Shown piece after piece: positions 37,176 to 46,398 of a stretch of DNA of 64,000 nucleotides (its first letter is position 1; each line of letters begins with the position of its first letter). The notes below the pieces were generated by a model. The model was not told the DNA's origin and searched no databases. It saw nothing but the letters and a program-made list of their open reading frames with translations. The stretch covers positions 1 to 64,000 of the forward strand of contig NZ_CAJYEB010000030.1 of NCBI RefSeq assembly GCF_913773735.1. Reading direction: 5' to 3'. Source of the stretch: an uncultured Massilia sp. (GTDB lineage: Bacteria > Pseudomonadota > Gammaproteobacteria > Burkholderiales > Burkholderiaceae_D). The position numbers and the translations under genes were made by a program.

Positions 37176-38573
37176 TCAACGCGATACGTCGACGAAGTGG
37201 CCGGCGATGCCGGCCGCGGCGGCCATCGCCGGGGACACCAGGTGCGTGCGTCCGCCCTGGCCCTGGCGGCCCTCGAAGTTGCGGTTCGAGGTCGAGGCGC
37301 AGCGCTCGCCCGGTTCCAGGCGGTCGGCGTTCATCGCCAGGCACATCGAGCAGCCCGGCTCGCGCCATTCGAAGCCGGCGGCCTTGAAGATCCTGTCCAG
37401 GCCTTCGCGCTCGGCCTGTTCCTTGACCAGGCCGGAGCCCGGCACCACCATCGCCAGCTTGACGTTGGAGGCGCGCTGGCGGCCGCGCACGACGGCGGCG
37501 GCGGCGCGCAGGTCCTCGATGCGCGAGTTGGTGCAGGAACCGATGAACACCTTGTCGATGCGGATGTCCTGCATCGCGGTGTTCGGCTTGAGGTCCATGT
37601 AGACCAGTGCCTTTTCCATCGCGTCGCGCTTGACCGGGTCCTTCTCGAGGTCGGGATCGGGCACGCGGCCGTCGATGGTCGTGACCTGCTCGGGCGAGGT
37701 GCCCCAGGTGACCTGCGGGCGGATCTCCGCGGCGTTCAGCTGCACCACCAGGTCGAACTTCGCGCCCTGGTCGGAGTGCAGCGTGCGCCAGTAGGCCACG
37801 GCCTGGTCCCAGTGCGGGCCGGCGGGCGCGAACGGGCGGCCCTTGACGTAGTCGATGGTGGTGTCGTCGACGGCGACCATGCCGGCGCGCGCGCCCGCCT
37901 CGATCGCCATGTTGCAGACCGTCATGCGGCCTTCCATCGACAGCGAGCGGATCGCCTGGCCGGCGAACTCGATCGCGTAGCCGGTGCCGCCGGCGGTGCC
38001 GATCTTGCCGATCACGGCCAGCACGATGTCCTTGGCGGTGACGCCGGCCGGCAGCACGCCGTCGACCTGCACCAGCATCGCCTTGGACTTCTTGGCCAGC
38101 AGCGTCTGGGTGGCCAGCACGTGCTCCACTTCGGAGGTGCCGATGCCGTGCGCCAGGCAGCCGAAGGCGCCGTGGGTCGAGGTGTGCGAGTCGCCGCACA
38201 CGACCGTCATGCCGGGCAGCGTGGCGCCCTGCTCCGGGCCGATCACGTGCACGATGCCCTGGCGCTTGTCGTTCATGTTGAAGTAGGTGAGGCCGAACGC
38301 CCTGGTGTTGGCGTCCAGCGTCTCCACCTGCAGGCGCGAGGTCGGGTCGGCGATGCCGTGCGAGCGGTCGGTCGTCGGGACGTTGTGGTCTGCTACGGCA
38401 AGGTTGGCGGACGTGCGCCATAGCGGGCGGCCCGCCACGCGCAGGCCCTCGAAGGCCTGCGGGCTGGTCACTTCATGGACCAGGTGACGGTCGATATACA
38501 GCACGGTGGTGCCATCTGCATCGGCACGCACGACATGCGAATCCCAGAGTTTGTCGTAGAGCGTTTTTAACAT
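37176..38573 (-). CDS. leuC: 3-isopropylmalate dehydratase large subunit
   Basis: A 465-residue aconitase-family subunit. Three 4Fe-4S cysteines are visible: one in VFIGSCTNS and two in [19 protein letters not shown] and [10 protein letters not shown] are further conserved segments. I chose ATG 38573 ([13 protein letters not shown]), the universal LeuC start, over a 24-residue extension to 38645. It heads the leuC-ecn-leuD-leuB run. Confidence 0.97.
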   Translation of the reverse strand: MLKTLYDKLWDSHVVRADADGTTVLYIDRHLVHEVTSPQAFEGLRVAGRPLWRTSANLAVADHNVPTTDRSHGIADPTSRLQVETLDANTRAFGLTYFNMNDKRQGIVHVIGPEQGATLPGMTVVCGDSHTSTHGAFGCLAHGIGTSEVEHVLATQTLLAKKSKAMLVQVDGVLPAGVTAKDIVLAVIGKIGTAGGTGYAIEFAGQAIRSLSMEGRMTVCNMAIEAGARAGMVAVDDTTIDYVKGRPFAPAGPHWDQAVAYWRTLHSDQGAKFDLVVQLNAAEIRPQVTWGTSPEQVTTIDGRVPDPDLEKDPVKRDAMEKALVYMDLKPNTAMQDIRIDKVFIGSCTNSRIEDLRAAAAVVRGRQRASNVKLAMVVPGSGLVKEQAEREGLDRIFKAAGFEWREPGCSMCLAMNADRLEPGERCASTSNRNFEGRQGQGGRTHLVSPAMAAAAGIAGHFVDVSR

Positions 38574-38733
38574 AGTTGAGGCGCAAGTCCATTGGAACGG
38601 CCGCTTGGCGCGGGTGGGGTCTTTGATTATGCCATATTTGTGCAACGCGGCAGAAGGCGGCCGCCGGCACGATTATTCCAATCCATCGCGCAACAGGCAA
38701 ATATTATTTGCATGCGAAACCAGCGTTTCAAAT

Positions 38734-38763
38734 AAAAAAAGCCTGCGCAGGATGTGCGCAGGC
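38734..38763 (-). terminator. Rho-independent terminator after the CheA gene
   Basis: Stem GCCTGCGCA / TGCGCAGGC with a 5-nt loop. On the minus strand it is followed by seven T (the A run at 38734-38740). It lies 58 bp after the CheA stop. On the plus strand it also ends in TTTT. Confidence 0.9.
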
Positions 38764-38820
38764 TTTTCGTGGCTTTGTTGCCGGAAGGCGGCGGCCGTTG
38801 CCTGCCGCCTTATGGTGCAC

Positions 38821-40740
38821 TCATGCGGCGAGGCGCACCGCGGAACGGCAGCCGTCCATCAGGAACGACAGGCCGACCACCAGCACCAGCGACCCCTCGG
38901 CCGAACGGGCCGTGCCGGTGATGCCTTCGACGTGCAGCGCCGTCATCGGCTTGATCACCAGGTCGGCGGTGCCGTCCACGGCTTCCACCGCGATGATGTA
39001 GGGCTGCGGCGCGTTGATGACGATGCCGACGCGCTCCGAGCATTCCTCGTAGCCGAGCGACAGCGCCAGCGAGCGCACCGGCAGCGGACGGCCCTGGTCC
39101 TTCAGCACCGGGGCGCCGCCGACCTGCATGAACTCTTCCGGCAGCTCGACCACGCGCTCGACGACGGCCATCGGCAGCGCCAGCTGGGCGCCCGAGGTCG
39201 ACACCAGCATGGTCGGCACGATCGACAGCTCGATCGGCAGGCGGATCGCGAACTTGGTGCCCTTGCCCAGGCTCGAGTCGATGCGGATCGCGCCGCGGTT
39301 CTTCTCGACGGCGGTCTTGACCACGTCCATGCCCACGCCGCGGCCCGAGACCGACGACGCCACTTCCTTGGTCGAGAAACCGGGCAGGAACACCAGCTGG
39401 TAGGCTTCGTCGTCGCTGGTGGCCTGGTGCTCGCCGATCAGGCCCTTCTCGATCGCCTTCTTGCGCAGCTTGGCCGGATCCATGCCGCGGCCGTCGTCCT
39501 GCAGCACGATCATGACGCTGTTGGCCTCCTGCCAGGCCTTGAGCAGGATGAAGGCCTTGGCCGGCTTGCCGCTGGCGACGCGGTCCTGCGGCGACTCGAC
39601 GCCGTGGTCCAGCGCATTGCGCAGCATGTGCACCAGCGGGTCGTACAGGCTGTCCACGACGACGCGGTCGACTTCGGTCTCGGCGCCTTCGATGGTCAGC
39701 TCGACGTCCTTGCCCAGGTCCTTGGCCAGCTCGCGCACCAGGCGCGGGAACTTCTGGAACAGGCGGCCCACCGGCTGCATGCGGGTCGCCAGCGTGGCGC
39801 GCTGCAGTTCGGCCGAGTAGCGCGAGGCCCGTTCCAGCGTCTCGGTCAGCGTCGCCATCAGCGTGGCGGCCTGGCCCTCGAACTTGAACTGCGACAGGCG
39901 CTCGAGCAGCACGGCGGCCTGGTTGGCGGCCTGCACGGATTCGCCCGCGACTTCCAGCAGCGCATCCAGCTTGACCGCGTCGATGCGGATGCTCTCGTCC
40001 TTGGCCGGGGCGTTCTGCACCGGCTTGTTGTCGGTGCGGCGCTCGACGCCGTCCCAGCCCGGCCGGGCCGGGACGTGCTCGGCGGCCGGGGCGGCCACGG
40101 GCGCGGCGGCCACCACAGGGGCGGCCACCACCGGCGCGGCGACCGCCTCCACCGGCGCGGCCGGCGCGGCCACGGCGGCCGGGACATGGGTGCCCGGCGG
40201 CACGACCGCCAGGTACATGCCTTCCCAGTCGATGCCGTCGGCCGATGCGGCGGCAGCCACGGCGACCGGCGCCGGGGCGGCGGGTGCGGCCGCGACCGGG
40301 GCGGCGGCCACCGGCGCGGGCGCCGGCGCCGGCGCCGGCGCGGCCGGGGCGGCATCCTTGCCGGCGATCGCATCCTTCAGCATGCTTTCCAGCTCGGCCG
40401 GCATCGGCGCCAGCTGGTCCGGCGTGGCGCCGTTGTTCAGGTCGTTGAGCTGGTCGGCCACGAAGCCCGAGGCCTGCAGCGAGGCCTCGATCGCCGCCGG
40501 CGTGACCGGGGCCGCGCCGGTGCGCAGCGCATCGAACAGGTTCTCGGTCAGGTGGCAGGCGGCGACCAGCGCCGGCAGCCCCATGAAGCCCGCGCCACCC
40601 TTGATGGTGTGGAACGAGCGGAACACCGCATTCAGCGTTTCCTTGTTATCCGGATCGCGTTCGAGGCGCAGCAGATGTTCTTCGACATTCGCAGCCAGAT
40701 CCATCGCCTCGACGACGAAATCCTTGAGCATTTCATCCAT
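38821..40740 (-). CDS. CheA-family histidine kinase
   Basis: A 639-residue chemotaxis-type kinase. The N-terminal Hpt domain carries phosphorylatable H44 (RSFHTIKGGAGF). An Ala/Pro-rich linker spans about 150-245. Then come the dimerisation helices, the HATPase domain (HMLRNALDHGVE, DDGRGMD, GRGVGMDVV) and a C-terminal CheW-like domain. No separate P2 (CheY/CheB-binding) domain is visible between Hpt and P3, only the linker. The start ATG overlaps the cheZ stop (TAATG). There is no CheW, receptor or CheY gene next to it, so its receptors are encoded elsewhere. Confidence 0.93.
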   Translation of the reverse strand: MDEMLKDFVVEAMDLAANVEEHLLRLERDPDNKETLNAVFRSFHTIKGGAGFMGLPALVAACHLTENLFDALRTGAAPVTPAAIEASLQASGFVADQLNDLNNGATPDQLAPMPAELESMLKDAIAGKDAAPAAPAPAPAPAPVAAAPVAAAPAAPAPVAVAAAASADGIDWEGMYLAVVPPGTHVPAAVAAPAAPVEAVAAPVVAAPVVAAAPVAAPAAEHVPARPGWDGVERRTDNKPVQNAPAKDESIRIDAVKLDALLEVAGESVQAANQAAVLLERLSQFKFEGQAATLMATLTETLERASRYSAELQRATLATRMQPVGRLFQKFPRLVRELAKDLGKDVELTIEGAETEVDRVVVDSLYDPLVHMLRNALDHGVESPQDRVASGKPAKAFILLKAWQEANSVMIVLQDDGRGMDPAKLRKKAIEKGLIGEHQATSDDEAYQLVFLPGFSTKEVASSVSGRGVGMDVVKTAVEKNRGAIRIDSSLGKGTKFAIRLPIELSIVPTMLVSTSGAQLALPMAVVERVVELPEEFMQVGGAPVLKDQGRPLPVRSLALSLGYEECSERVGIVINAPQPYIIAVEAVDGTADLVIKPMTALHVEGITGTARSAEGSLVLVVGLSFLMDGCRSAVRLAA

Positions 40741-41600
40741 TAGAATCCCAGATCGGCAAGAAGGTCATCGACACTGTCCTGGTCGAGCGCCACGGTCGGC
40801 ACCGACGGACCCTGCATCAGCGGCTCCGGCGCTTCCTGCGCGGCCTGCTTCTGCGCCAGCTTTTCCTTCACCTCGGCCGGCGCGCTGTCGCGCAGCAGCT
40901 GGGCCAGTTCGTTCTCGACGGTCTTGGTGATGTTGACGACCTTCTTGATCAGCTGGCCGGTGATGTCCTGGAAATCCTGCGCCATCATGATCTCGAGCAG
41001 GCGCGCCTTTTCCGCCTCGGTCGCTTCCGACACCCGCTGGGCGAACTGCTTGGAGTCGCCGGCCAGCGACTTGAACTGCTCGATCGAGAGCTTGCCCGAG
41101 AACAGGTCGGACCAGCGGTTTTCCATCTCCTTGGCCTGCTTGGACAGCAGGTCCTGGGCCGGCATGCCGTCGTCCAGGGTGTTCAGCACCTTGTTGGCGG
41201 CCTGTTCGGTCAGCGTCGCGACATATTCCAGGCGGTCCTGGGCGTCCACGATCTGGGACGAGGCCTCGGTCAGCGCCTTGTCGTAGCCCAGTTCGCGCAG
41301 CGAGTCGTGCAGCAGGCGCACGATGCCGCCGAGGCGCTCGTACATGCCCTTCGGCTCCTCGTCCGCCGTGTCGGCGGCGGCAGCCACGGCGGCAGCGGGC
41401 GCGGCAGCGGCGACCACGGCCGGCGCCGAAGCGGAGGCGACCTGGTCGAACAGCGCCTCCAGGTCGTCCGGGTCGGCACTGTCGCCACCGGCGGCGGGCT
41501 CGGGCGCCGGCGCGGGGGCCGGGGCGGGAGCGGGCGCGGAAGCTCGCTGCGCTGCCACTTCCTCGAATAATGCGTCGAAATCGTCAGCGGCGTCGGTCAT
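40740..41600 (-). CDS. cheZ: Protein phosphatase CheZ
   Basis: A 286-residue phosphatase that dephosphorylates CheY-P. The catalytic helix motif QDFQDITGQLIKKV carries the Asp and Gln residues. The extreme C-terminus DSVDDLLADLGF is the CheY-binding tail. The N-terminus (about 1-105) is a long Ala/Pro/acidic region not found in the enterobacterial protein. I start it at ATG 41600 (MTDAADDFDALFEEV). It is translationally coupled to the downstream kinase gene. Confidence 0.94.
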   Translation of the reverse strand: MTDAADDFDALFEEVAAQRASAPAPAPAPAPAPEPAAGGDSADPDDLEALFDQVASASAPAVVAAAAPAAAVAAAADTADEEPKGMYERLGGIVRLLHDSLRELGYDKALTEASSQIVDAQDRLEYVATLTEQAANKVLNTLDDGMPAQDLLSKQAKEMENRWSDLFSGKLSIEQFKSLAGDSKQFAQRVSEATEAEKARLLEIMMAQDFQDITGQLIKKVVNITKTVENELAQLLRDSAPAEVKEKLAQKQAAQEAPEPLMQGPSVPTVALDQDSVDDLLADLGF

Positions 41601-42018
41601 AGTCCCTACTTCTCCATAATGTAAATGTCGCGATGATCTTGCGAACCGCGAAAAGCCGCCGGGCGCCTTCCTGGGGCGCACCGCGCGGCGTCTTCGGCGC
41701 TCTTTGTGCGGTACAGCTGCCGTCAATACGCTGACGGTACGGGTTTTCGAAGAGTGTAGCAGTGTGGTTGCCGTAGGTAAATCTTCTGGAAGAGCGCCGT
41801 TGTCGAATACGCAGTAAACTTAACCCCGCAACAATTATTTACAGCGCTTTCTGAATATTTTCACAAATCGAGTGTTGTATTTTTTTATCGCGGCCCGTTT
41901 TCATGGCAACCGGATGACATGGAATGGGAGCGAACACATCGATGAGAAAGATCAAGGACCCGCATTCCGCACCCACGGCGAACGCGGACTACAATGTCAT
42001 GCAAGGGAGGGCAACGCC
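41601..42018. other. Divergent intergenic region between cheZ and the universal stress protein (418 bp)
   Basis: No convincing gene. The left part is GC-rich with a small inverted repeat CCGTCA-N6-TGACGG near 41720-41738. The centre (about 41810-41890) is AT-rich and should contain promoters for one or both directions. A 31-codon frame starting at 41942 overlaps the UspA start and has only modest support. Confidence 0.55.
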
Positions 42019-42483
42019 ATGTACCGGAAGATTCTGATCACCACGGACGGCTCCACGGTGTCCCAGCACACCGCCTGCGCCGGCGTCGCGTTCGCGCAGC
42101 AGATGGGCGCCGAGGTATTGGCGCTGTTCGTCGCGCCCGAGTACCAGTATCCCGTCTACGTCGAGATCATCCCGCCGTCCTACCCGAGCGAGGAGGAGTA
42201 CATCGCGCAGATGCGCCGCACCGGCCAGCAGTACATGGACGCGATCATGCGCGCCGCCCAGCAGGCCGGGCTGCAACATGCGTGCATGACGGCGTTTTCC
42301 GACGCGGCCGCGCTGAAGATCGTCGATGTCGCCGAGGAACAGCAGTGCGACCTGATCTTCATGGGCTCGCACGGGCGCAGCGGCTGGGGCCAGCTGCTGC
42401 TCGGCAGCGTGACCAACAAGGTCCTGTCGCAGACGACCCGGCCGGTCCTCGTGCACCGCCTGGTCCGGGAGCCCGGCGCCTGA
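42019..42483 (+). CDS. Universal stress protein (UspA family)
   Basis: A 154-residue cytoplasmic UspA-fold protein. It begins MYRKILITTDGSTVSQ and ends with the ATP-binding loop GSHGRSGWGQLLLGSVTNKVL, matching the G-2X-G-9X-G(S/T) motif. ATG 42019 has GGGAGGG upstream. A longer in-frame extension to 41872 is not supported. The next gene is a response regulator 115 bp downstream. Confidence 0.92.
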   Translation: MYRKILITTDGSTVSQHTACAGVAFAQQMGAEVLALFVAPEYQYPVYVEIIPPSYPSEEEYIAQMRRTGQQYMDAIMRAAQQAGLQHACMTAFSDAAALKIVDVAEEQQCDLIFMGSHGRSGWGQLLLGSVTNKVLSQTTRPVLVHRLVREPGA

Positions 42484-42598
42484 TCCGTGCCGCGGCGTCG
42501 GGACGTCCCATTCTGGTGCAAAAAAACGACGGCGAATCTATTGCCTTTGTGATAGCTTTCAATTTTGCGGTTTTCGAATCCATGCCGGGGACATCCTT

Positions 42599-43243
42599 AT
42601 GATTCGCATTGTCATCGCCGACGATCACACGATCATGCGCGAGGGCCTCAAGCGCATCCTCGACGGCGCGCTCGACATCGAGATCGTCGGCGAGGCCACC
42701 AACGGCTTCGAAGTGCTGTCGCTGGTGCGCCAGGGCGGCTTCGACCTGCTGCTGCTCGACCTGTCGATGCCGGGCCGCAGCGGGGTCGACCTGATCCGCC
42801 AGGTCCGCAGCGAGGCCCCGAAGCTGGCCATCTTGATCCTGACGATGCACGAGGAAGAGCAATACGCCGTGCGCGCCATCCGCGCCGGCGCCCAGGGCTA
42901 CCTCACCAAGGAAAGCGCCGGCACCCAGCTCGTCGGCGCCATCCGCAAGGTCGCCTCCGGCCGCCCCTACATCAGCACCGAGGTCGCTGAGCAGCTGGCC
43001 CTGAACATCATGGCCCCCAACGAGCAGTTGCTGCACAAGCAGCTCTCGGACCGCGAGTTCGAGGTGTTCTCGCTGCTGGTGGGCGGCAAGTCGATCACCG
43101 AGATCGCCAACAACCTGCACCTGTCGGTCAAGACCGTCAGTACCCACAAGACCCGCATCATGCAGAAGATGGGCATGACCTCGCTGTCGGAAATGGTCCA
43201 GTACGCCGTCGCGCACCGCCTGCTGGCGCCGCTGAAGGCCTGA
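42599..43243 (+). CDS. NarL/FixJ-family response regulator
   Basis: A 214-residue transcription factor. The receiver has the D8/D9 acidic pair, phospho-acceptor D54 (LLLDLSMPG), T82 and K104. A LuxR-type helix-turn-helix at about 148-205 contains LSDREFEVFSLLVGGKSITEIANNLHLSVKTVSTHKTRIMQKM. All signalling residues are intact. No cognate kinase is adjacent. Sequence downstream contains an inverted repeat TAGGA-N4-TCCTA that could be its or another regulator's site. Confidence 0.93.
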   Translation: MIRIVIADDHTIMREGLKRILDGALDIEIVGEATNGFEVLSLVRQGGFDLLLLDLSMPGRSGVDLIRQVRSEAPKLAILILTMHEEEQYAVRAIRAGAQGYLTKESAGTQLVGAIRKVASGRPYISTEVAEQLALNIMAPNEQLLHKQLSDREFEVFSLLVGGKSITEIANNLHLSVKTVSTHKTRIMQKMGMTSLSEMVQYAVAHRLLAPLKA

Positions 43244-43294
43244 GCCGGCCGCTCCCCTCCCCGCCCTCCCACACGCTGCCGTGGTGCGGTGCAA

Positions 43295-43329
43295 TAGGAA
43301 AACTCCTACATGCTGACGCCCACTCCTAC
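43295..43329. promoter_or_regulatory. Candidate regulator site: TAGGA-N4-TCCTA and a direct ACTCCTAC repeat
   Basis: TAGGA (43295-43299) and TCCTA (43304-43308) form an inverted repeat. ACTCCTAC occurs at 43302-43309 and again at 43322-43329, exactly 20 bp apart (two helical turns). It lies upstream of the Crp/Fnr-type gene. The octamer also occurs at 53428-53435 upstream of another gene. Similarity to NarL-type heptamers (TACYYMT) is partial. Confidence 0.45.
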
Positions 43330-43499
43330 CTGCACATTCAGCCGTTACTGATATGAATGCCAGACTCGTGTTGGCATACTGATTTCAGCGTTTCGACTTG
43401 CCTGCGGTCTATATCCGTATCCGGCTGACCAGCCCCGCCCATGCCGGCCGGGTCGGCGGAAAGCCGCAGGACCTGATTCCCCAAACCCTGGAGATGAGT

Positions 43500-44354
43500 A
43501 TGCAGTCCCAGCCAACGTCAGAACAACGCAACGCCTCCCCGTCGACCCTGCACTCGTCACAGATGGAAGCCGGACGCCAGCGCCAGGGTCGCCTGTGGTC
43601 CAACCTGAAAGAGGTCTGCGACCTGCTCCACATCCCGGCCGCCGTGTCGATGAATACCGAAGAACTGCTGTTCCAGCACGTGCAGTTCAAGACGGGCCAG
43701 CGCGTCCACACCATCGGCCAGGCGTTCGACACCCTGTACATCGTCAACTCGGGCTTTCTCAAGACCGTGCTGATCGACGAATTCGGCAACGAGCAGGTGC
43801 TGAGCTTCCCCATGAAGGGCGACATGCTCGGCGTGGACGGCATCCACACCCGCCATTACGCCTCGGAAGCGGTGGCGCTGTCCGATTGCGACCTGATCCT
43901 GATGCCGTTCAAGAAGCTGACCGCCCTGGGGCGCGTGCATGCCGAACTCGAGAACCTGATGTACGGCGTGATGAGCCGCGAACTCGTGCGCGAGCAGGCC
44001 ATGATCGGCATGCTGGGCGCCCTGTCCGCCGAGGCGCGCGTGGCCCGGTTCCTGATCTCGCTGGCCGAGCGTTTCGCCGCGATGGGCTATTCGAGCAAGC
44101 TGTTCAACCTGCGCATGACGCGGCACGAAATCGGCAGCTACCTGGGCCTGACGCTGGAAACGGTCAGCCGCACGCTGTCCGCCTTCAACGAGATCGGCCT
44201 GATCACGGTCGACCAGCGCACCATCGGCATCAAGGATCCGGAAGCGCTCAAGACGCTGCGCCGGCTGCCGCCGTCGCGCTCGCGCGCCAAGCAGAACGCC
44301 AAGCACAAGGCCGACGCGGATTCCGGCGACGGCCAGGTGCTGGCCACGGCCTGA
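43500..44354 (+). CDS. Crp/Fnr-family transcriptional regulator
   Basis: A 284-residue regulator with a cyclic-nucleotide-binding-type beta-roll (about 50-165) and a C-terminal HTH at 206-239. The recognition helix has E220, S223 and R224 (LTLETVSRTL), the residues with which FNR reads TTGAT-N4-ATCAA half sites. It lacks the N-terminal cysteine cluster of oxygen-sensing FNR; only C40 is nearby. I chose ATG 43500 because of GGAG 6 bp upstream; ATG 43494 and 43398 are in frame. The C-terminus has a basic Lys/Arg extension. Confidence 0.9.
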   Translation: MQSQPTSEQRNASPSTLHSSQMEAGRQRQGRLWSNLKEVCDLLHIPAAVSMNTEELLFQHVQFKTGQRVHTIGQAFDTLYIVNSGFLKTVLIDEFGNEQVLSFPMKGDMLGVDGIHTRHYASEAVALSDCDLILMPFKKLTALGRVHAELENLMYGVMSRELVREQAMIGMLGALSAEARVARFLISLAERFAAMGYSSKLFNLRMTRHEIGSYLGLTLETVSRTLSAFNEIGLITVDQRTIGIKDPEALKTLRRLPPSRSRAKQNAKHKADADSGDGQVLATA

Positions 44355-44368
44355 ACGCCGCGGCGCAT

Positions 44369-44399
44369 CGAGTCCGGGTCGGGAGGACCCGACGACTCG
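44369..44399. terminator. Possible terminator hairpin between convergent genes
   Basis: Imperfect stem in which CGAGTC pairs with GACTCG outside and GGGTC pairs with GACCC inside, 15 bp after the Crp/Fnr-type stop. No U-tract follows, so termination is uncertain. Confidence 0.45.
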
Positions 44400-44529
44400 A
44401 CATCCCCCGCGTCATTCCCGCCACACGTCAGTCGCATCGTCCCCGCTTCGGCTTGCCGCCGTCAGCCTCGGCCTCATGGGCACCCGCGGTCGCGGCTGCC
44501 ACACCGTCCGGTTCGCCGGTCCCCCGTCG

Positions 44530-45645
44530 TCAATCGCGCGTCAGCACGCCATCGTTGACCTTCACGCGCTCGCCCGCGCGGAAGCCCGGGTCGTTGGTAT
44601 AGGGAATGGTCTGGGTGGCGCCGTTCTCGTAGCGCACGACGACGTCGAACCGTTCGCCGCCACGCGCATTGCGCTCGATGGTGCGTCCGGCCAGCGCGCC
44701 GCCGACGGCGCCCACGGCGGTCGCCGCCGTCCGGCCGCTGCCGCTGCCGACCTGGTTGCCCAGCAGGCCGCCGACGACGGCGCCGCCCACGGTGCCCAGC
44801 GCGCCATTGCTGTCGGTGCGCACGACGTTGACGGCTTCCACCGTCGCGCAGTTGGTGCAGTAGCGCGCCACCTGCTGGCGCTCGTCACGCGGCGGCGGCG
44901 GCGGCGGCAGCGGCCGATCGCGCGGCGGACCGCCGGCCAGCAGCGGCCGGCCCAGCGTCGCCGTCGTGTAGCGGCCGTTGGCGCGGATGGTGGCCGTCAC
45001 CGGCGCATCCGGGGCGATGCGGTCGTCGCGGCGGATCGTGTACAGGCCGCTGTATTCACCCGGGCGCACCTCGGGCAGCGTGAGGATGTTGCGCGTGCCG
45101 GCGATCTGCACGTCGACCTTGGCGCCCGGCGTGCCGAACACGGTGAAGGTCAGCTCGTTGCCCGGACCCAGGTTGTCGTTGCCGCGCACGTCGAAACTGC
45201 GCACGTGCGGCACGCCCGCCACGTCGCCGCGGTCGTCGCGCGGACCGGGGCCGCGGACGATCGGCTCGCCCAGCACGCGCGTGGTCGTCAGCCGGTTCAC
45301 GTTCAGGTTCGCGGTCACGCGGCTGTCCGGGCGGATGCGGTCGTGCACGCCGATGGTGTAGGTGCCCTGGTAGGTGCCGGGGCGGGTCTCGGTCAGGTGC
45401 AGGTTGCGCGTGGCGCCGTCGATGCGCAGCGTGGCCGCGCCGCCGGGGCTGCCGTACAGGTCGAAGTTCAGTTCCGTTCCCGGATCGAGACGGCGCACTT
45501 CCTCGACGTTGAATCCTTCGATGCGCGGAGCGAGCACGGACGCGCGCGGATGGTTCTGGGCTTGGGCGGGAGCGGGAGCGGTCACCGACAGCAGGGGCAG
45601 CGCGGCGACCACGGCCGCGGCCAGGGTGTGGCGGGTTGTTGCCAT
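44530..45645 (-). CDS. Glycine-zipper 2TM envelope protein with a duplicated N-terminal domain
   Basis: A 371-residue exported protein with signal peptide 1-29. Two homologous units of about 90 residues follow: 41-129 and 147-235. Both contain (L)xPGxEL, a LTxxRPGxYxGxYTI strand, DRI(R/A)PD and a closing LGxPx. Then come a Pro-rich linker, a CTNC motif (263-266) and a glycine-zipper 2TM domain (281-330: GTVGGAVVGGLLGNQVGSGSG, AVGGALAG). The C-terminus is a small beta segment (RFDVVVRYENGATQTI). The zipper part resembles the SlyB/Rick_17kDa lipoprotein fold, but there is no lipobox. Envelope location is inferred. Confidence 0.82.
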   Translation of the reverse strand: MATTRHTLAAAVVAALPLLSVTAPAPAQAQNHPRASVLAPRIEGFNVEEVRRLDPGTELNFDLYGSPGGAATLRIDGATRNLHLTETRPGTYQGTYTIGVHDRIRPDSRVTANLNVNRLTTTRVLGEPIVRGPGPRDDRGDVAGVPHVRSFDVRGNDNLGPGNELTFTVFGTPGAKVDVQIAGTRNILTLPEVRPGEYSGLYTIRRDDRIAPDAPVTATIRANGRYTTATLGRPLLAGGPPRDRPLPPPPPPRDERQQVARYCTNCATVEAVNVVRTDSNGALGTVGGAVVGGLLGNQVGSGSGRTAATAVGAVGGALAGRTIERNARGGERFDVVVRYENGATQTIPYTNDPGFRAGERVKVNDGVLTRD

Positions 45646-45711
45646 GGCGTCCTCCGGGTACGAGTTGTCAATATGGCCAGCTTACGCCGCCACCCCGGCC
45701 GCCTCGGTGCG

Positions 45712-46398
45712 TTACCCAACGCTGTGCACCGCTTCCCCGGAGGTCACGTAGATGCGCTCCCCCGGCGCCGCGCGCACCGTGTGCCCGCCGGTGAACGCCC
45801 CGAACGACGGCAGGATCATGCGCCGCGCGCCGACCACGAAGCACGGCAGGCGCAGGCTGTCGAAGCGCGTGGCCAGCACGTAGGCCGGGTGCACGTGGCC
45901 GGCCAGCACATAGCCGGGCGGCGCGGGCGTGCCGGGTTCCGGCTCGGGATGGTGGCAGAACGCGAACGGCCCCAGCACGTACGGCTCGTCCACCAGGTCG
46001 ATGGCGAGCGCCGCGGCCGGGTCGCCCGCATGCCTGTCGTGGTTGCCGCGCACGAGCGTCAGCGCCAGGCCGGGACGCCGCTGCCGCCAGGCCAGCATGG
46101 CGGCCTGGGTCGCGGCCGCGTGCGCCGCGCGCGCATGCAGGAAATCGCCCAGGAACAGCACGTGGCGCGCGCCGCTGGCGTCGACCAGCGCGTCGAGCGC
46201 GTCGAGGTTGGCGCTGGTGGTGCCGCGCGGTACCGGAATGCCCCAGGAGCGGAACGCCGCCGCCTTGCCGAAGTGGATGTCGGCGACGACCAGCATGCGC
46301 TCGCGCGGCCAGTACGCGGCCTTCTGCGGCAACAGCAGCAGGCGCTCGCCGGCGGGCGCGACCGCGACGGCGCCGGCCAGGGCCGGTTCCGCGCTCAT
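45712..46398 (-). CDS. pdeM: Ligase-associated metallophosphoesterase (PdeM/MPE type)
   Basis: A 228-residue calcineurin-like phosphoesterase. The metal ligands are in [31 protein letters not shown] and GHVHPAY. It belongs to the ligase-associated endonuclease group (TIGR04123-type), found with a dedicated ligase, helicase and exonuclease. Its ATG overlaps the helicase stop by 4 bp. Manganese-dependent DNA nuclease activity is known for a Pseudomonas homologue; here it is inferred. Confidence 0.88.
   Translation of the reverse strand: MSAEPALAGAVAVAPAGERLLLLPQKAAYWPRERMLVVADIHFGKAAAFRSWGIPVPRGTTSANLDALDALVDASGARHVLFLGDFLHARAAHAAATQAAMLAWRQRRPGLALTLVRGNHDRHAGDPAAALAIDLVDEPYVLGPFAFCHHPEPEPGTPAPPGYVLAGHVHPAYVLATRFDSLRLPCFVVGARRMILPSFGAFTGGHTVRAAPGERIYVTSGEAVHSVG

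Noticed and set aside
41942..42037. 31-codon leader ORF ahead of the UspA gene
   Set aside because: It has only a weak ribosome binding site, overlaps the UspA start in another frame and contains nothing recognisable.
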